DNA of 64,000 bases, taken from positions 62,001-126,000 of the forward strand of contig CAYFQW010000003.1 of the NCBI GenBank assembly GCA_964345475.1, in the 5' to 3' direction. The notes under the pieces are model-generated. The model was not told where the DNA came from, made no database searches, and saw nothing but the letters and a program-made list of their open reading frames with translations. This document shows positions 9,124-15,934 of the stretch, piece by piece; position 1 is the first letter of the stretch, and each line of letters starts with the position of its first letter. The DNA is from WRIS01 sp964345475 (GTDB lineage Bacteria; Actinomycetota; Coriobacteriia; Coriobacteriales; Eggerthellaceae). The position numbers and the translations under genes were made by a program.

Positions 9124-9413
9124 TGGAATCACTACGCACACCAGAAGTGGAGGATCTGCTGACGGTATTTGCAAAGTTAGATAAACAAGATGAAATCTAT
9201 CAATTGATAGAGGATGTTTTTACTATTCGCGAAATTAAAGAGATATCCCAACGCCTTGCAGTAGCCCAGATGCTTGCGGAAGGCCAATCCTATGCACTCA
9301 TCGAGCAAAACACAGGAGCCTCAGCAACAACGATAGCCCGAGTTTCAAAATGCTTGAGCTACGGGTCGGGTGGTTACGCGCGCGCTCTTAAAATTCTCGA
9401 AAAAGAACAATAA
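9123..9413 (+). CDS. YerC/YecD-family TrpR-like transcriptional regulator
   Basis: A 96-aa all-helical protein of the TrpR superfamily, YerC/YecD branch. The DNA-binding part is visible in TIREIKEISQRLAVAQML followed by the helix-turn-helix SYALIEQNTGASATTIARVS and a Gly-rich C-terminal turn. TrpR binds operator DNA in response to tryptophan; the ligand of YerC proteins is not known to me. Its ATG overlaps the cimA stop (TAATG), so it is co-translated with isoleucine synthesis, an uncommon partner for this family. Confidence 0.88.
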   Translation: MESLRTPEVEDLLTVFAKLDKQDEIYQLIEDVFTIREIKEISQRLAVAQMLAEGQSYALIEQNTGASATTIARVSKCLSYGSGGYARALKILEKEQ

Positions 9414-9439
9414 GCCAGGCAATACGTGGAGGAATAGGG

Positions 9440-10000
9440 ATGAAGCGTCTTTTAGTGGTAGTTGATTTCCAGAATGATTTCGTAAAGGGCCCTCTCGGGT
9501 TCGAGGGCGCCCAAGCGCTCGAAGATAGGATAGTCGAAAAAATCAAAGAATATAGAGAAGGCGAGGACGAAATCGTCTTCACCTTTGATACCCATGATCG
9601 CGATTATCTTGAAACTATGGAGGGGGCATGGCTCCCGATCGAGCATTGTATAGAGGGTACTGAAGGCTGGAAGCCTTATGGCAAGGTCGCTTCCATGATA
9701 CTCGACGCAGATCAGGTATTCGAGAAGCCTAGTTTCGGCTCCGTTGATTTTATGAAATTCCTTACACGTAGACAAGAAGCGGCAACGGAGGCAGGGGTTC
9801 TTCCCTTTTCGAGTATAGAGTTCGTAGGGCTTGTTTCAAACATATGCATTCTTTCAAATGCTATTCTGGCAAAGACCGCCTGCCCCGAAGTACCTGTTAT
9901 TGTTGACGCACGCTGCACTGATGCTGCTGATAAGGAGATACAGGAAAAGGCCTTCGACGTGCTTCAAGGGGTACATGTTGAGGTGCGTAACCGCGTGTAG
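9440..10000 (+). CDS. Nicotinamidase/isochorismatase-like cysteine hydrolase
   Basis: A 186-aa protein with the full catalytic set of the PncA group: Asp9 (VVDFQNDF), Lys96 (FEKPSFGS) and Cys136 (GLVSNICILSN). The metal ligands Asp50, His52 and His69 also match (FTFDTHDRDY, WLPIEHC). The likely reaction is nicotinamide to nicotinate in NAD salvage, although other amidohydrolases share this site. It starts at ATG 9440 after GGAGGAATAGGG. It is separated by 26 bp from yerC and converges on the NUDIX gene across a repeat-rich stretch. Confidence 0.88.
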   Translation: MKRLLVVVDFQNDFVKGPLGFEGAQALEDRIVEKIKEYREGEDEIVFTFDTHDRDYLETMEGAWLPIEHCIEGTEGWKPYGKVASMILDADQVFEKPSFGSVDFMKFLTRRQEAATEAGVLPFSSIEFVGLVSNICILSNAILAKTACPEVPVIVDARCTDAADKEIQEKAFDVLQGVHVEVRNRV

Positions 10001-10055
10001 GCCTATGCGGCTCAGTGTAGCCGGAGCGTGCGGCCCAGGTCAGGCGGAGCGGCTG

Positions 10056-10176
10056 CCTGCTTGAGGCGCTCCACAGCGCGTTGTCTTTCGCCGCGCTCCA
10101 CTCTCCGTCTAGGTTGTCTTTCGCCTCGCTCCACCACTCAGCGTACCTCGTTTCTTCTGATTGCGCTCCACCCTCA
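10056..10176. repeat. Degenerate tandem repeat of about 33 bp between convergent genes
   Basis: Three to four imperfect units share a TTGTCTTTCGC(C)...GCTCCAC...CTC core. Two units starting at 10081 and 10114 are clearest; a fourth starts near 10148 and a partial one near 10056. The array lies directly downstream of the hydrolase stop and runs up to the end of the minus-strand NUDIX gene. Confidence 0.6.
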
Positions 10177-10195
10177 GCGTGCCGCGCCCCACCCC

Positions 10196-10852
10196 TTATT
10201 GCACTCCGTCCCTCAGCGCTGCCCATCTTTGCTCCTGTACGAAAGATTCCAAAACGAGCTGACACCGTGTACCTATAGGCTCGGTGTTTTCTTCAATAAA
10301 CTGTGGAATATCATCGATAGCCAAGGTGAATACTTCGATACACTCAGTGGCTTCCAGGGAGGGCTCTCCCTGCTTCTCAACGTATGCGTACGCAACGAGT
10401 ACGTTCTCTTCTGTCATACCCGTGGAGGAGTATCCTGCCTGGGAAAGGGGGAAACACCGGGCTTGACCTTTATTGTTCAGCACTCGATACCCTGTTTCCT
10501 CGAGCAATTCTCTTTCGATGCAGGACGTAATGTCCTCTCCCTCCTCAAGGAGTCCAGCTGGAAAAGAAATACACCAACTGTTCAAGGGATAGCGAAACTC
10601 CCGTATCATCACGAGCTCATCTTTTTCGGTTCGGGGGACAATGCAGACGGCGTCTGGGCTTGACGCCTCACCTCGGAACGTGCTGCCTGCCTCAAGTTCG
10701 CAACGATAGTCCTCAAAGCCCTTTCGGGAAATACTTTCATAGCAAACACGCCCTCCCTCGGGAAGTTCGTAATGGAGGATATATTTTTTAAGCCATCCAT
10801 CGCATACGTGCTCTACGTGAACAAGTTTAGGGGAGGTTTGTTGTTTGCCCAT
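10196..10852 (-). CDS. NUDIX hydrolase, ADP-ribose pyrophosphatase-like
   Basis: A 218-aa protein with a perfect NUDIX box (GLLEEGEDITSCIERELLEE, then TGY), which binds Mg2+ and splits X-linked nucleoside diphosphates. The upstream sheet plus IREFRYPLNSWCISFPAG resembles ADP-ribose pyrophosphatases, so NudF-like activity is the best guess. I prefer ATG 10852, with AGGA five bases upstream, over an in-frame TTG at 10885 that falls inside a hairpin. It lies downstream of hsp20 on the same strand, with the hairpin at 10884-10929 in between. Confidence 0.85.
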   Translation of the reverse strand: MGKQQTSPKLVHVEHVCDGWLKKYILHYELPEGGRVCYESISRKGFEDYRCELEAGSTFRGEASSPDAVCIVPRTEKDELVMIREFRYPLNSWCISFPAGLLEEGEDITSCIERELLEETGYRVLNNKGQARCFPLSQAGYSSTGMTEENVLVAYAYVEKQGEPSLEATECIEVFTLAIDDIPQFIEENTEPIGTRCQLVLESFVQEQRWAALRDGVQ

Positions 10853-10883
10853 AGTGTTCCTATGCCTCTTTCTGTAGATATGC

Positions 10884-10929
10884 AACAGGCTCCTTTTTCG
10901 CCGGGTTTCGGCCTAAAAAGGAGCCTGTT
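10884..10929. terminator. Perfect 15-bp inverted repeat between hsp20 and NUDIX gene
   Basis: AACAGGCTCCTTTTT (10884-10898) pairs exactly with AAAAAGGAGCCTGTT (10915-10929); GCCG/CGGC extends pairing in the loop. It lies about 100 bp downstream of the hsp20 stop and about 30 bp before the NUDIX start. It is probably the hsp20 terminator; one arm also contains an AAGGAG that could act as a ribosome binding site if read through. Confidence 0.65.
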
Positions 10930-11028
10930 TTCCTCCCCCGCACAGGGAAGGAGCTGATGGCTGCTGTTTTGCCTAAGACTGCAGTATCTCACATGGCTGC
11001 TGTCTTGCAAACGTCTGCAATATCGCAA

Positions 11029-11472
11029 TTAACCCTCTATATCAATACTGGTCGCCTCTTCAACCTCAGGAGTGACCTCTACTTTCGGTACACAAATATC
11101 TAAAACGCCATCTTTAAATGTCGCTTTGATTTCATTTTTAACGACGTCTTCTCCTACGAAGAAACTCCGGCTGCAGGTGCCCGAGAATCGTTCCTTGCGA
11201 ATATATGTCCCGTCGTCACTTCGGTCTTCGAGCGCTTCATTTTTCGAGGCGCTAATAGTCAAATATCCATCTTTTATGTCTGCCTTCACATCTTCTTTTC
11301 GATAGCCGGGGAGGTCTACGCTGAGCTCATAAGATGTCTCGGTCTCTTTGATATCAGTCTTCATAAGGAGAGAGGCTGGTTTTGGCATGGCCGACGCTAC
11401 ATTGGAGAGGACATCGAATGGATCCGTCATCAGCTCGATTAGGCTACGATTTCTTCTACTTGGTACTAACAT
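11029..11472 (-). CDS. hsp20: Small heat shock protein Hsp20
   Basis: A 147-aa small heat shock protein, an ATP-independent holdase. Residues about 38-140 are the alpha-crystallin domain (SYELSVDLPGYRKEDV, KDGYLTISA, FKDGVLDICVPK). The start at ATG 11472 is chosen because GAGG sits five bases upstream; an earlier ATG at 11502 has no such site. It is transcribed from a good promoter at 11536-11564. I saw no CIRCE inverted repeat next to that promoter. Confidence 0.93.
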   Translation of the reverse strand: MLVPSRRNRSLIELMTDPFDVLSNVASAMPKPASLLMKTDIKETETSYELSVDLPGYRKEDVKADIKDGYLTISASKNEALEDRSDDGTYIRKERFSGTCSRSFFVGEDVVKNEIKATFKDGVLDICVPKVEVTPEVEEATSIDIEG

Positions 11473-11535
11473 GGTAACCTCGCTTTCTCGTAAACTGTTC
11501 ATGCGTTTTCGTATGAAGCATATGCTGCTATATAA

Positions 11536-11564
11536 GGTATATGCTCTCTCTTATTCCTTGTCAA
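11536..11564 (-). promoter_or_regulatory. Promoter of hsp20
   Basis: On the minus strand TTGACA (11564-11559) and TATACC (11541-11536) are spaced by 17 bp, about 60 bp upstream of the Hsp20 start. A GCATAT/ATATGC inverted repeat overlaps the -10 and start region and could be a regulator site. Confidence 0.6.
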
Positions 11565-11645
11565 GAAAGCCGGCTCGAACAGTAACCTGTCTGTAACCGA
11601 CCGTGCGAAAAGTTGTTTATAGTGGTTTTCGAAAGAGCCTAGGCG

Positions 11646-11694
11646 AGGGAAATACAAGACAAGCCCCGAAAACATATGACGGTTTCGGGGCTTG
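11646..11694 (-). terminator. Terminator downstream of the rubrerythrin gene
   Basis: CAAGCCCCGAAA (11660-11671) and TTTCGGGGCTTG (11683-11694) form a perfect 12-bp stem. On the minus strand it is followed by TCTTGTATTT. It would stop transcripts arriving from rubrerythrin before the hsp20 promoter. Confidence 0.7.
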
Positions 11695-11712
11695 CGATGA
11701 AGAAATGGTTCA

Positions 11713-11783
11713 GCCTGTATAAGGGCTCGTATACAGGTCTGTACAAAGGCTTGTATAGAGGCCGCACAGAGGCTGTGTAGAAG
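11713..11783. repeat. Six-unit 12-nt degenerate tandem repeat
   Basis: Units read GCCTGTATAAGG, GCTCGTATACAG, GTCTGTACAAAG, GCTTGTATAGAG, GCCGCACAGAG and GCTGTGTAGAAG. All units start with G and share the pattern G-C-T-T-G-T-A-T-A-G-A-G; one unit has lost a base. The array lies just beyond the rubrerythrin stop. Read on the minus strand it would encode P-L-Y-x repeats, but no start or conserved gene supports translation. Confidence 0.75.
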
Positions 11784-11790
11784 CCCGGCG

Positions 11791-11820
11791 CTAAAAGCCA
11801 AGACAGCTCCTTGGCTTTAG
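11791..11820 (-). terminator. Hairpin overlapping the rubrerythrin stop codon
   Basis: CTAAA(A)GCCAAG pairs with CTTGGCTTTAG around a short loop. On the minus strand TTTT falls at the foot of the stem. It is a weak first terminator; the perfect hairpin at 11660-11694 is a second one. Confidence 0.5.
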
Positions 11821-12425
11821 AAAGCTTTGAACTGAGCTTTCGGCAAGAAACAGATAGGACATTTTTCAAAGTCTTCGCCCTTGTGGATGTATCCGCAAAT
11901 GGCACACAGGTAGAAGGTGTCATCATCGGGGGCATCAAGGTCGTTATATGCCTCAAGATACAGCTCTGCATGAACCGATTCTGCAAGTTTTGCACGGGTG
12001 AACACCTGGACAGCTTCGTTATCGCCCTCTTCTTGAGCCTTCTTTATGAAAGAAGGATACATGTCGGAAGTCTCATACATTTCACCGTAGGCACCATTGA
12101 TAAGGTTGATGTCGCTTGTCTCAACTGGGGGGGCTTCGACGACAGGTCTCTCAAACGAAGGATCCCTCTGTTCAACCAACTTGCATTCTAGCCCGATATG
12201 GATCTGCTCGGCGGCAGAGGTAACGCGGAAGAGTCGTGCAATTTGAGGGAAGTTCTGCTTGTCGGCAGCCTCTGCAAAGGCCTCATACTTAGCGCTTGCC
12301 CCCGTCTCTCCAGCGATTGCAGCCTTCAAATTTTCTAGGGTTGTGCCAACCTCGGTCGTGGAAGTGCTAATAACATTAAAGTTGCTCGCATTCTCAGGAC
12401 TCGGTCTGTCTGGACGTACTTTCAT
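11817..12425 (-). CDS. rbr: Rubrerythrin with C-terminal rubredoxin-like domain
   Basis: A 202-aa ferritin-like diiron protein that removes hydrogen peroxide in anaerobes. The N-terminal four-helix domain carries E-xx-H type ligands (AGETGASAKYEAFAEAA, TSAAEQIHIGLECK, AKLAESVHAELYLEA). The C-terminal domain has two CxxC knuckles, CAICGYIH and CPICFLPKAQF, for a rubredoxin-type iron. An N-terminal extension of about 30 residues (MKVRPDRPSPENAS) precedes the helical domain. It starts at ATG 12425 with AGGAG upstream. Its product fits an oxygen-sensitive lifestyle. Confidence 0.93.
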   Translation of the reverse strand: MKVRPDRPSPENASNFNVISTSTTEVGTTLENLKAAIAGETGASAKYEAFAEAADKQNFPQIARLFRVTSAAEQIHIGLECKLVEQRDPSFERPVVEAPPVETSDINLINGAYGEMYETSDMYPSFIKKAQEEGDNEAVQVFTRAKLAESVHAELYLEAYNDLDAPDDDTFYLCAICGYIHKGEDFEKCPICFLPKAQFKAF

Positions 12426-12771
12426 ACGAAACTCCTTTTCGTCTTAGGTGAATTGTGTAATATTCAATCTGCTCTTCTCTTCATGCCACTAACAAAATCA
12501 AGGGAAAAAGAGAGAACAGCTTCCCTTATATTAAGAGCCAATACTTGTTCGTGCAAGCCTTCTTTTTCTTGCCGCGGATTTATCATACTATTTGTGAAGA
12601 AAATGGAACAAGCAGCCCAGACCGATTAAAGTGAAAAAGGAGCATTCGGAGATACTAAAGGTCTCAGGAAGTAGGGGCTGGAAGCCTAAGAAGGCGGGGC
12701 AAAAAGCCCTAGAGCACAGGATGACATTGTCGGATTCAGTCAGGTGACGGCATCGCATAGGAGGAATCGAT
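12426..12771. other. Divergent intergenic region between rbr and the M18 peptidase
   Basis: These 346 bases should carry promoters for rubrerythrin (minus) and the aminopeptidase (plus). An AT-rich stretch with GTGTAATATTC near 12455-12470 is a possible minus-strand -10 region. I see no gene, RNA or clear operator here. Confidence 0.35.
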
Positions 12772-14232
12772 ATGGAATATATTAACGTATGGAAAACCTA
12801 CCAAGAGGACGAACTTGAAAGAATAGAGGCTCTTGCAGATGGCTACAAGGAGTTTATCTCCCAATGCAAAACCGAACGGGAATGCACGAGCTTTGCCATT
12901 TCTGAAGCAGAGGCTGCGGGGTATTCCAGCCTCGAACGAGCCATTTCCGAAGGATCCTCGCTCAAACCTGGCGACAAAGTATGGAGCCATTCTCACGGAA
13001 AGGCCTTGATCCTTATACATGTGGGTGAGGAACGTTTTGAGTCGGGATTAAACATCCTCGGCGCACATCTTGATTCGCCTCGTCTTGATGTCAAGCAAAA
13101 CCCTGTGTATGAAGCAAGCGACTTTGCCTTGCTCGATACTCATTATTATGGGGGAGTGAAGCATTATCAGTGGGTCACTACACCTTTGGCTATCCATGGC
13201 GTCGTAGTGAAGGGAGACGGAGAAATAGTTGAGGTCAATATCGGAGACGATCCTTCCGATCCCGTATTCTGCGTCACCGACCTCTTGCCACATCTTGCAG
13301 CTAAGCAAATGGAGAAAAAAGGACGCGAGCTTATAGAGGGAGAGAACCTCGACCTTCTGGTAGGAAGTCGTCCTTTGATGCTCGATACAGAGGACTCGGC
13401 AGAAGGCGAAGAAAAAGAAACGGCTCTGCATGAGGTGAATAAACCAAGAAGCATTGATGAGATAGCTGAGAAAGAGCCTGTCAAGGCCATGCTCTTGAAA
13501 CTGCTGTATGAAAAATATGGCATAGAGCAAAGAGACTTTCTCTCAGCTGAGCTTGAAATCGTACCTGCTGGGCCTGCGCGCGACTGTGGCTTTGACCGGT
13601 CTATGATTATCGGCTACGGACAGGACGATCGTGTATGTGCCTACCCTTCCTTGCGGGCACAGCTTGCAGTTGAAAAACCACAAAAGACCACCGTATGCAT
13701 TCTTGTCGACAAAGAAGAGATAGGCAGCGTAGGCGCTACAGGCATGACATCGCGATTTTTTGAAAACACCATTGCTGAAGTGATGGAACTTACGGGAGAG
13801 GGCTCGTCTTTAGCCTTGCGCCGTGCCCTCGCGGCCTCGAATATGCTCTCTTCCGACGTGAGCGCTGGGTTCGATCCCTTATACCCTGAAGTGTTTGAGA
13901 AGAAAAACTCGGCATATGTGGGCAAGGGGCTTGTATTCAATAAATACACGGGCGCCCGCGGTAAAAGCGGCAGCAATGACGCCTCGGCCGAATACGTGCA
14001 TAAGGTGCGGTCGATAATGGAGAAGAACAAGGTGGCTTTCCACACAGCCGAGCTTGGGCGGGTCGATGCGGGAGGTGGTGGAACTATTGCCTATATCCCT
14101 GCCGAGTACGGAATGAACGTTATTGACTCAGGTGTAGCTGTTCTTTCCATGCACTCACCTTGGGAGGTTTCCTCAAAGGCAGATATTTATGAAGCCTATA
14201 AGGGTTACAAAGCCTTCTTGCAGGATGCGTAG
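12772..14232 (+). CDS. M18-family zinc aminopeptidase
   Basis: A 486-aa M18 metallopeptidase (aminopeptidase I group), a cytosolic dinuclear zinc enzyme removing N-terminal, often acidic, residues. Visible blocks: LNILGAHLDSPRLDVKQNP with a metal-binding His/Asp, VDKEEIGSVGATGM with the catalytic Glu, DVSAGFDPLYP, and VLSMHSPWEVSSKADIYEAY with the late metal-binding His. It starts at ATG 12772 after AGGAGGAATCGAT. It stands alone. Confidence 0.93.
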   Translation: MEYINVWKTYQEDELERIEALADGYKEFISQCKTERECTSFAISEAEAAGYSSLERAISEGSSLKPGDKVWSHSHGKALILIHVGEERFESGLNILGAHLDSPRLDVKQNPVYEASDFALLDTHYYGGVKHYQWVTTPLAIHGVVVKGDGEIVEVNIGDDPSDPVFCVTDLLPHLAAKQMEKKGRELIEGENLDLLVGSRPLMLDTEDSAEGEEKETALHEVNKPRSIDEIAEKEPVKAMLLKLLYEKYGIEQRDFLSAELEIVPAGPARDCGFDRSMIIGYGQDDRVCAYPSLRAQLAVEKPQKTTVCILVDKEEIGSVGATGMTSRFFENTIAEVMELTGEGSSLALRRALAASNMLSSDVSAGFDPLYPEVFEKKNSAYVGKGLVFNKYTGARGKSGSNDASAEYVHKVRSIMEKNKVAFHTAELGRVDAGGGGTIAYIPAEYGMNVIDSGVAVLSMHSPWEVSSKADIYEAYKGYKAFLQDA

Positions 14233-14365
14233 TACAATAGGCACTCATTACAAGAAAGCTTGTCAGATGTTTTTCGGTGAAGAGTTTCAGGGGTTTATTA
14301 CAGCTGACGGTGACCGTTATAAGACAGATTATTAATAAAATCTAAGATGTTTAAGGAGAGTATTC

Positions 14366-15886
14366 ATGGCCCATTATTTTGACGAACCATCACGTACGTT
14401 TAACGAATATCTATTAATTCCTGGATATTCATCAGCAGAGTGCATCCCGTCGAAAGTGAGTCTGAAAACTCCTTTAACAAAATTTAAAAAAGGGGAAGAG
14501 CCAGCTATCTCTATTAGCATCCCTCTAGTTTCTGCCATTATGCAATCAGTGTCTGACGATGGCATGGCCATAGCGCTGGCAACAGAAGGCGGCCTTTCCT
14601 TTATTTACGGATCGCAGTCCATCGAGAGCCAGCTCGCCATGGTTGCCCGGGTGAAAGCATACAAGGCAGGCTTCGTTACAAGCGATGCCAACCTCTCGCC
14701 GGACATGACCCTGGCTGATGTGCTTGAGCTCAAAGAAAAGTTTGGACATTCGACCATGCCGGTCACCCATGACGGCTCCGCTCATGGACGGCTTCTCGGG
14801 GTAGTTACGGGCCGTGATTACCGTATCTCACGTATGGACACCAACGAAAAAGTGACTGCCTTTATGACGCCGCGAGAAGATATGATAGTGGCTCAAAAGG
14901 ATACGACGCTTAAAGCTGCAAACGATATGATCTGGGAGCATAAGCTCAACTCTATCCCCGTTATTGATGAAAACGAGTGCTTGGTCAACATGGTGTTTCG
15001 CAAAGATTACGACTCCCATAAATCCAACCCTCTTGAAATGCTCGATTCTCAGAAACGATATATGGTAGGAGCTGGAATCAACACTCGCGACTACGCTGAG
15101 CGAGTGCCAGCCTTAGTTGGTGCAGGCGCTGACGTTTTGTGCATTGATAGTTCAGAGGGTTTTTCAGCCTGGCAGCAGGAAACGCTTGACTGGGTGCGCA
15201 GCCATTATGGTGACTCAGTTAAGATAGGCGCTGGAAATGTTGTCGACAAAGAGGGCTTCCTCTTTTTAGCCGAAGCTGGCGCAGACTTCGTCAAGGTTGG
15301 TATAGGTGGCGGTTCTATCTGTATAACACGTGAGCAAAAAGGGATCGGGCGCGGTCAAGCAACGGCCCTTATCGAGGTGGCCCAGGCAAGGGACGCCTAT
15401 TTTGAGGAAACAGGGGTGTACGTACCCATTTGTTCCGACGGAGGCATAGTGTACGACCACCATATGACACTCGCCCTTGCGATGGGGGCTGATTTCATCA
15501 TGCTAGGTCGCTACTTTGCCCGGTTCGATGAGAGTCCGACGAATAAAGTGAACATCAACGGTAGTTACATGAAAGAATACTGGGGCGAAGGCTCTGCACG
15601 TGCTCGTAATTGGCAGCGCTACGATCTTGGCGGCGAGAAGACGGGGCTCAGTTTTGAAGAGGGTGTTGATTCTTACGTTCCTTATGCAGGGGCGCTGAAG
15701 GCCAATGTCGATTTAACGCTTTCCAAAGTAAAATCAACCATGTGCAACTGCGGGGCTCTCACCATTGCCGAACTGCAAGAAAAAGCGAAGCTTACGGTCA
15801 TAAGCTCTACGTCTATTGTAGAAGGCGGAGCACACGACGTGCTGCTGAAAGACAAGACGCCCTATGTGGGAAGTGGCATTCGGTAA
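14366..15886 (+). CDS. guaB: IMP dehydrogenase, Tritrichomonas-type clade
   Basis: A 506-aa enzyme oxidising IMP to XMP with NAD, the committed step to GMP. A TIM barrel is interrupted by two CBS domains (about residues 95-220: GVVTGRDYRISR, HKLNSIPVIDENE). The catalytic loop is GIGGGSICITREQKG with Cys319, and the flap contains SARARNWQRYD. The ICITRE loop, GRYFARFDESPTNKV and STMCNCGALTI closely resemble the divergent IMPDH of Tritrichomonas foetus rather than the usual bacterial form with GSICTTR. It starts at ATG 14366 after AAGGAGAG. Confidence 0.93.
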   Translation: MAHYFDEPSRTFNEYLLIPGYSSAECIPSKVSLKTPLTKFKKGEEPAISISIPLVSAIMQSVSDDGMAIALATEGGLSFIYGSQSIESQLAMVARVKAYKAGFVTSDANLSPDMTLADVLELKEKFGHSTMPVTHDGSAHGRLLGVVTGRDYRISRMDTNEKVTAFMTPREDMIVAQKDTTLKAANDMIWEHKLNSIPVIDENECLVNMVFRKDYDSHKSNPLEMLDSQKRYMVGAGINTRDYAERVPALVGAGADVLCIDSSEGFSAWQQETLDWVRSHYGDSVKIGAGNVVDKEGFLFLAEAGADFVKVGIGGGSICITREQKGIGRGQATALIEVAQARDAYFEETGVYVPICSDGGIVYDHHMTLALAMGADFIMLGRYFARFDESPTNKVNINGSYMKEYWGEGSARARNWQRYDLGGEKTGLSFEEGVDSYVPYAGALKANVDLTLSKVKSTMCNCGALTIAELQEKAKLTVISSTSIVEGGAHDVLLKDKTPYVGSGIR

Positions 15887-15934
15887 GCTTACAAACGGTA
15901 GGTTTGCAAAAACTAAAAAGATGAAAGAGACACC

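Noticed and set aside
10028..10663. Plus-strand open frame across the repeat array and NUDIX gene
   Set aside because: It is antisense to a clear NUDIX hydrolase, and its first part is just repeat sequence.
11639..11995. Minus-strand frame with P-L-Y-x repeats
   Set aside because: The repeats come from the 12-nt DNA array; the rest is out of frame with rubrerythrin and has no credible start.
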